Below, piece after piece: positions 59,671 to 64,000 of a DNA stretch of 64,000 nt. A program made the position numbers and the translations under genes. The stretch is taken from the NCBI RefSeq assembly GCF_018760785.1, contig NZ_JAHHZO010000003.1, positions 124,001-188,000 of the forward strand, in the 5' to 3' direction. The notes beneath the pieces were generated by a model. The model ran no database searches, was not told the origin of the DNA, and was given only the letters and a program-made list of their open reading frames with translations. This DNA comes from Rhizobium sp. CSW-27 (GTDB lineage Bacteria > Pseudomonadota > Alphaproteobacteria > Rhizobiales > Rhizobiaceae). Position 1 is the stretch's first letter. The number at the start of each line of letters is the position of its first letter.

Positions 59671-60657
59671 ATGCTCAGTTATATCGCCAGACGTCTCTTG
59701 TGGGCCATTCCCACATTGGTTTTCGTCTCGTTCATTTCATTCGTGATCATCCAGTTGCCGCCCGGCGATTTCGTCACTGCCTATGCCGCGCAGCTGCGCA
59801 ACAGCGGCGACTACATCACCGAGGCCCAGGAGGCGCTGCTTCGCGCCGAATGGGGCCTGAACGACCCGCTGCTGGTGCAATACTGGCGCTGGATTTCCAA
59901 CATCGTCCTGCACGGCGATTTCGGCCGCTCGCTGGAATGGAATGCCGCCGTCAGCGACCTGATCTGGGAACGCCTCGGCCTGACGCTGGCGATCTCGACG
60001 CTCAGCATGGTCTTCACCTGGCTGATCGCCATTCCGGTCGGCGTCTATTCCGCCACGCGCCAGTATTCCGTGTTCGACTATCTCTTCACCGTCTTCGGCT
60101 TCCTCGGCAAGGGCATTCCCGACTTCCTGCTGGCGCTGATCCTGATGTGGATCACCTTTGTGTGGCTGAACATGGATGTCGGCGGCCTCGTCTCCCCGCA
60201 GTTCGAGGGCCAGCCCTGGGATCTCGCCAAGATCGGCAACATGCTATCGCACATCTGGATTCCACTGGTGGTGCTCGCCACCGGCGGGGCCGCGGGCCTG
60301 ATCCGCGTCATGCGGGCCAACATGCTGGACGAGTTGCGCAAGCCCTATGTGGAAACCGCCTATGCGCAAGGCTTCGGCGAGCGCACGGTCGTCTGGCGCT
60401 ATCCGGTGCGCGTCGCTCTCAACCCCTTCATCTCCACCGTGGGCTGGGCGCTGCCGGCACTGTTTTCCGGCGACGTCATCACCGCCGTCGTGCTGAACCT
60501 GCCGACCACGGGCCCGCTTCTGCTGCAGGCGCTCAAGATGCAGGACATGTATCTCGCCGGCAGCTTCATCCTGATCCTCAGCGTCTTCACCGTCATCGGA
60601 ACGGTGCTGTCCGACATCCTTCTTGCGCTTTCCGACCCGCGCATCCGGTTCTCATGA
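59671..60657 (+). CDS. ABC transporter permease (DppB type), glycan importer
   Basis: Inner-membrane permease of 328 residues. The start MLSYIARRLLWAIPTLVFVS has GGAGGGAAAGC upstream. The family motif IIQLPPGDFVTAY is near residues 27-39. The EAA loop MLDELRKPYVETAYAQGFGE is near residues 213-232, and the C-terminal half ends with typical helices (LAGSFILILSVFTVIGTVLS). It is followed by the DppC-type permease 7 bp later. With two ATPases downstream the importer is complete. Confidence 0.94.
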   Translation: MLSYIARRLLWAIPTLVFVSFISFVIIQLPPGDFVTAYAAQLRNSGDYITEAQEALLRAEWGLNDPLLVQYWRWISNIVLHGDFGRSLEWNAAVSDLIWERLGLTLAISTLSMVFTWLIAIPVGVYSATRQYSVFDYLFTVFGFLGKGIPDFLLALILMWITFVWLNMDVGGLVSPQFEGQPWDLAKIGNMLSHIWIPLVVLATGGAAGLIRVMRANMLDELRKPYVETAYAQGFGERTVVWRYPVRVALNPFISTVGWALPALFSGDVITAVVLNLPTTGPLLLQALKMQDMYLAGSFILILSVFTVIGTVLSDILLALSDPRIRFS

Positions 60658-60664
60658 GGCGCAC

Positions 60665-61822
60665 ATGACCGACATTCACACCTTATCTCCCGAAACCCTG
60701 CTTTCTCCGCCGCTGGCGCCGAAGGAAGAGTTCAATGCCGACGCATCCTACACGGCAAAGCCCCGGACGCTGATCTGGTGGCGCTTTCGCAAGCACAAGC
60801 TGGCCGTCGTCTCGCTCGCCTTCATGGTGATCCTCGGACTGCTCGCCCTGTTCGCGGATTTCATGTCGCCCTACGGGCCGAATACGATCAACCGGCTGAA
60901 CACATTCGCGCCGCCGAATGTCGTGCGTGTCATTCATGACGGTGCGCTGCATCGTCCCTTCGTCTACCCGCTGAAGCGCACCCGCGATCCGGAAACCGCC
61001 CGGGTGCTTTATCAGGAAGACCGCACGAAGGTGCTGCCGGTCGAGTTCTTCGTCCGCGGCGAAACCTATGCGCTGCTCGGTCTGGTGGAAACCAACCTGC
61101 ATTTCTTCGGCGTGAACGACCGCCGCCAGCAGATCAACCTGCTCGGCACGGATTCGCTCGGCCGCGACCTGTTCACCCGACTTCTCTACGGCGCGCGCGT
61201 CACCCTCTCGGCCGGCCTCATCGGCGTCGCCTTTTCCTTCGTTCTCGGCCTCGCCCTCGGCGCGATCTCCGGCTATTACGGCGGCTGGCTCGATGCGATG
61301 ATCCAGCGACTGATGGAGTTCATCCGCTCGATCCCGACGATACCGCTCTGGATGGGCCTTGCGGCGGCATTGCCGATTGCCTGGGATCCGCTCTTCGTCT
61401 ACGTGCTGATCACCATCATTCTGTCGCTGATCGGCTGGACGCATCTGGCGCGCGTGGTACGCGGGCGCTTCCTGTCGCTGAAATCGGAGGATTATGTTCT
61501 GGCCGCCCGCCTGGCCGGCGCCTCGGAATATCGCATCGTGACGCGCCACATGCTGCCGGCGATGACGAGCTACATCATCGCAGCCCTTACGCTTGCCATT
61601 CCGGAAATGATCCTCGGCGAGACGGCGCTCAGCTTCCTTGGCCTCGGTCTTCGCCCGCCGGTGGTCAGCTGGGGCGTGCTGCTGCAGGACGCACAGAACC
61701 TGCGCACCATCTCGCTCGCCCCCTGGCTTCTGGCGCCGGGAATCGCGGTCGTCCTCGTCGTGCTTGCCTTCAACTTCATCGGTGATGGCCTGCGCGATGC
61801 AGCCGACCCCTACGGCCAATGA
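60665..61822 (+). CDS. ABC transporter permease (DppC type), glycan importer
   Basis: Second permease, 385 residues. The start MTDIHTLSPETLLSPP lies 7 bp after the first permease gene. The N-terminal cytoplasmic tail and first helix (KHKLAVVSLAFMVILGLLALFADFMSP) match the DppC type. A periplasmic insert of about 100 residues precedes LLGTDSLGRDLFTRLLYGAR near 162, typical of the longer rhizobial oligosaccharide importers. The EAA loop is EDYVLAARLAGASEYRIVTRH near 278 and the final motif FNFIGDGLRDAADPYGQ is conserved in the family. Confidence 0.94.
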   Translation: MTDIHTLSPETLLSPPLAPKEEFNADASYTAKPRTLIWWRFRKHKLAVVSLAFMVILGLLALFADFMSPYGPNTINRLNTFAPPNVVRVIHDGALHRPFVYPLKRTRDPETARVLYQEDRTKVLPVEFFVRGETYALLGLVETNLHFFGVNDRRQQINLLGTDSLGRDLFTRLLYGARVTLSAGLIGVAFSFVLGLALGAISGYYGGWLDAMIQRLMEFIRSIPTIPLWMGLAAALPIAWDPLFVYVLITIILSLIGWTHLARVVRGRFLSLKSEDYVLAARLAGASEYRIVTRHMLPAMTSYIIAALTLAIPEMILGETALSFLGLGLRPPVVSWGVLLQDAQNLRTISLAPWLLAPGIAVVLVVLAFNFIGDGLRDAADPYGQ

Positions 61823-61834
61823 CGGAGCAGCATC

Positions 61835-62890
61835 ATGTCTGAGACCATCACGAAATCCCTGTCACCCATGCCTCAGGAGCGGTTGCTGCAGCTCGACAAT
61901 GTCGGGGTGCACTTTCCGACCCGCGACGGACTGGTCAAGGCCGTCAACGGCGTCTCCTACCATGTCAACAAGGGCGAGGTGCTCGGCATCGTCGGCGAAA
62001 GCGGATCGGGCAAGTCGGTCACCGCACGCTCCATCATGCGCCTGCAGCCGAAATATGCGATCAACGCCAGCGGCACCATCCGCTATCGCTGCAAGAGCGG
62101 CGAGGAACTGCTGATCAACGAGCAGGACCGACTGGGGCGCACCATGCGCAATCTGCGCGGCAACGAAATCGGCATGATCTTCCAGGAGCCGATGACGGCG
62201 CTGTCGCCGGTGCATACCATCGGCACGCAGATCATGCGCACCGTCATGCTGCACCGCAACGTCTCCAAGGCGGAGGCGCGTGCCCGCGCCATCGAACTTC
62301 TGACCAAGGTGCAGATGCCGCGGCCGAACGACATCGTCGACCGCTTTCCGCACCATCTCTCCGGCGGCATGCGCCAGCGTGCCATGATTGCGCTGGCGCT
62401 CGCCTGCGATCCAGCCCTCCTGATTGCCGACGAACCGACGACCGCCCTCGACGTCACCACCGAGGCGCAGATCCTGGAACTGCTGAAGCGTCTGCAGGAC
62501 GAGATGAACATGGCCATCGTGTTCATCACCCACAATTTCGGGGTGGTGGCCGACATCGCCGACCGCGTTGCAGTGATGTATCTCGGCCGGGTGGTGGAAA
62601 CCGGAACGGTGGACGAGATCTTTTACGAGCCGAAGCATCCCTATACCCAGGCGCTGCTGCAATCGATCCCGCGGCTTGGCCGCAGCCACGGGCGGCGGTT
62701 GCGCACCATTGCCGGCATGGTGCCGGACCCCTTCAACGTTCCCACGGGCTGTTCCTTCCACCCGCGCTGCATGCACGCCGTCGGCGGCATCTGCGACGTC
62801 CAGACGCCGGAGGATGTGGTGTTTGCCAGCGGGCAGCGTGCCCGCTGTCATTTCGCCGGGCAGGACAGGCAGGCGGAGGCTGCACAATGA
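61835..62890 (+). CDS. ABC transporter ATP-binding protein (DppD type), glycan importer
   Basis: Cytoplasmic ATPase of 351 residues. Walker A GESGSGKSVTARSIM is near residues 53-67, Q-loop IGMIFQEPMTALSP near 113, signature LSGGMRQRAMIALALA near 172, Walker B LLIADEPTTALDVT near 193 and H-loop FITHNFGVVAD near 228. The C-terminal oligopeptide extension has FNVPTGCSFHPRCMH with a Cys later at QRARC, as in DppD/OppD proteins that hold an iron-sulfur or structural Cys cluster. GGAGCAGC precedes the ATG. It overlaps the next gene by ATGA. Confidence 0.95.
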   Translation: MSETITKSLSPMPQERLLQLDNVGVHFPTRDGLVKAVNGVSYHVNKGEVLGIVGESGSGKSVTARSIMRLQPKYAINASGTIRYRCKSGEELLINEQDRLGRTMRNLRGNEIGMIFQEPMTALSPVHTIGTQIMRTVMLHRNVSKAEARARAIELLTKVQMPRPNDIVDRFPHHLSGGMRQRAMIALALACDPALLIADEPTTALDVTTEAQILELLKRLQDEMNMAIVFITHNFGVVADIADRVAVMYLGRVVETGTVDEIFYEPKHPYTQALLQSIPRLGRSHGRRLRTIAGMVPDPFNVPTGCSFHPRCMHAVGGICDVQTPEDVVFASGQRARCHFAGQDRQAEAAQ

Positions 62891-63939
62891 CCACGATCAG
62901 CAAGACCAGCGTGCCGATGCACGAGGACCACATCATCTCGGTGCGCAGCGCCCGCAAATACTTTCCTGTGCAGGAAGGCTGGATGCGTCGCGTCAAGGGC
63001 TACGTGAAGGCTGTCGACGACATCACCTTTGACATCCGCAAGGGCGAAACCTTCGGGCTGGTGGGCGAAAGCGGCTCTGGCAAGTCCTCGATCGCCCGCC
63101 TCATCCTGCGCGCCTATGACCTGACCGGCGGCGAGATCCTGTTCCGCCGCGCCGATGGCAGCGTGATCGACGTGTCGACACTGTCGGATCGCGATCTGCG
63201 CGACATCCGCCGCGAGATGCAGATGATCTTCCAGGATCCCTATTCCTCGCTGAACCCGCGCATGACGCTGCTCGACCTCGTCGGCGAGCCGTTGGTCATT
63301 CACGGTGTCGGTTCGCAAGGCGAGATCCGCGACCGGGTGGCAGAACTGCTGCGCCTCGTCGGCCTGCGGCCGGAATATCTGACCCGCTATCCGCATGCCT
63401 TCTCGGGGGGGCAGCGCCAGCGCATCGGCATCGCCCGGGCGCTGGCGCTCAATCCGAGCTTTATCGCTGCCGACGAAGCCGTCTCGGCGCTCGACGTGTC
63501 GGTCGCGGCCCAGAACATCAACCTGATGCAGGACCTGCAGGAGAAGTTCGGGCTCACCTATCTCTTCATCACCCACGATCTCGGCATGGTGGAGCACATC
63601 TCCGATCGCATCGGCGTGATGTATCTCGGCCGGCTGATGGAGGTCGGGCCGACCGACGAGATGTTCGCCAAGCCGCTGCATCCCTACACGGAAGCGCTGC
63701 TGGCTGCCGTGCCGCAGCCGGACCCGCGCGGCAACCGCGCCCGCAAGCGCGTGCCCCTCAAGGGCGAGATTGCCGATGCGATGAACATCCCGACCGGCTG
63801 CCCCTTCCATCCGCGCTGCGCCTATGCCGATGCAAAGTGCCGCGGGGAGGTGCCGGAACTGCGCGTGGTGAAATCCGGCCGGCAGGTGCGCTGTCACCAT
63901 GCAGAAACGCTGGACCTGATCGGAGTGGCCGCGGAATGA
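62887..63939 (+). CDS. ABC transporter ATP-binding protein (DppF type), glycan importer
   Basis: Partner ATPase of 350 residues. Walker A GESGSGKSSIARLIL is near residues 61-75, Q-loop MQMIFQDPYSSLNPRMTL near 115, signature FSGGQRQRIGIARALA near 177, Walker B FIAADEAVSALDVS near 197 and H-loop FITHDLGMVEH near 232. The family C-terminus is MNIPTGCPFHPRCAYADAKC. It overlaps both the preceding gene and the next start by ATGA, showing that the operon continues past the right edge. Confidence 0.95.
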   Translation: MTTISKTSVPMHEDHIISVRSARKYFPVQEGWMRRVKGYVKAVDDITFDIRKGETFGLVGESGSGKSSIARLILRAYDLTGGEILFRRADGSVIDVSTLSDRDLRDIRREMQMIFQDPYSSLNPRMTLLDLVGEPLVIHGVGSQGEIRDRVAELLRLVGLRPEYLTRYPHAFSGGQRQRIGIARALALNPSFIAADEAVSALDVSVAAQNINLMQDLQEKFGLTYLFITHDLGMVEHISDRIGVMYLGRLMEVGPTDEMFAKPLHPYTEALLAAVPQPDPRGNRARKRVPLKGEIADAMNIPTGCPFHPRCAYADAKCRGEVPELRVVKSGRQVRCHHAETLDLIGVAAE

Positions 63940-64000
63940 CATGCGCCAGCCCCCTCAGCGGTGAACTCCGGGAACTCGTCGTGAACGGCACGGACGCAGA
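63936..64000 (+). CDS. Start of a further gene of the glycan operon, partial
   Basis: An ATG overlapping the ATPase stop (ATGA) opens a frame reading MTCASPLSGELRELVVNG that is unbroken to the window end, 21 codons. The overlap matches the coupling used elsewhere in the operon. Too little is present to name it; another glycan-processing enzyme would fit the locus. Confidence 0.5.
   Translation, partial: MTCASPLSGELRELVVNGTDA

Overview
The window is GC-rich, densely coded bacterial DNA (about 62% GC by eye) with no rRNA, tRNA, CRISPR array or transposase seen. The gene families, a RIME-like palindromic repeat whose translation reads ISPLEGEMSGRTEGG, and the abundance of ABC importers point to a Rhizobiaceae alphaproteobacterium (Rhizobium/Agrobacterium/Ensifer relatives). 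That placement is inferred from gene content, not from a marker gene.

Layout. (1) 1-11.4 kb: a cell-wall amino-sugar catabolic locus. It holds a peptide-type ABC importer (permease cut by the left edge, plus binding protein), MurQ etherase, a BadF-type amino-sugar kinase, a second MurA, a divergent RpiR/MurR-type regulator, a MalFGK-type sugar importer and a HAD phosphatase. The same inverted repeat (GAATW-N3-WATTC) sits at three promoters and probably makes this one regulon. (2) 11.6-22.9 kb: a guanidine nitrogen-assimilation operon. A consensus sigma-54 promoter and a guanidine-I (ykkC) riboswitch precede an ABC importer, two DUF1989 carboxyguanidine deiminase subunits, a guanidine ('urea') carboxylase carrying an in-frame RIME-like insertion, and allophanate hydrolase. 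A ureohydrolase gene follows. (3) 23-27.7 kb: a TetR regulator diverging from a three-subunit PaoABC-like molybdenum aldehyde oxidoreductase, closed by a strong bidirectional terminator. (4) 27.7-32.7 kb: a LysR regulator diverging from dabB-dabA, an energy-coupled inorganic-carbon pump. (5) 32.8-35.9 kb: a GAF-Fis regulator without an AAA+ domain, an aldehyde dehydrogenase and a DUF779 protein, with a shared inverted repeat upstream of the first two. (6) 36-41.8 kb: an AT-rich regulatory stretch, a 1129-residue autotransporter and a MOFRL-family glycerate kinase.

(7) 41.9-49.1 kb: a five-gene, same-strand cluster that I consider the most unusual part. In transcription order it holds an MBL-fold hydrolase, a membrane redox-type adenylate cyclase (diheme-like anchor, 2Fe-2S domain, class III cyclase), a DUF3095 cyclase-like protein, an ABC exporter-like protein whose ATPase domain has lost every catalytic motif and carries about 300 extra residues, and a free-standing cyclic-nucleotide-binding domain. 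It looks like a cyclic-nucleotide signalling module built around a catalytically dead ABC protein.

(8) 49.3-64 kb: an SsuD-like flavin monooxygenase, then a glycan locus on the plus strand: cytoplasmic GH28-like protein, GH38 alpha-mannosidase, PHP-type CehA/McbA hydrolase, LacI regulator and a complete Dpp-type ABC importer, with a further gene starting at the right edge.
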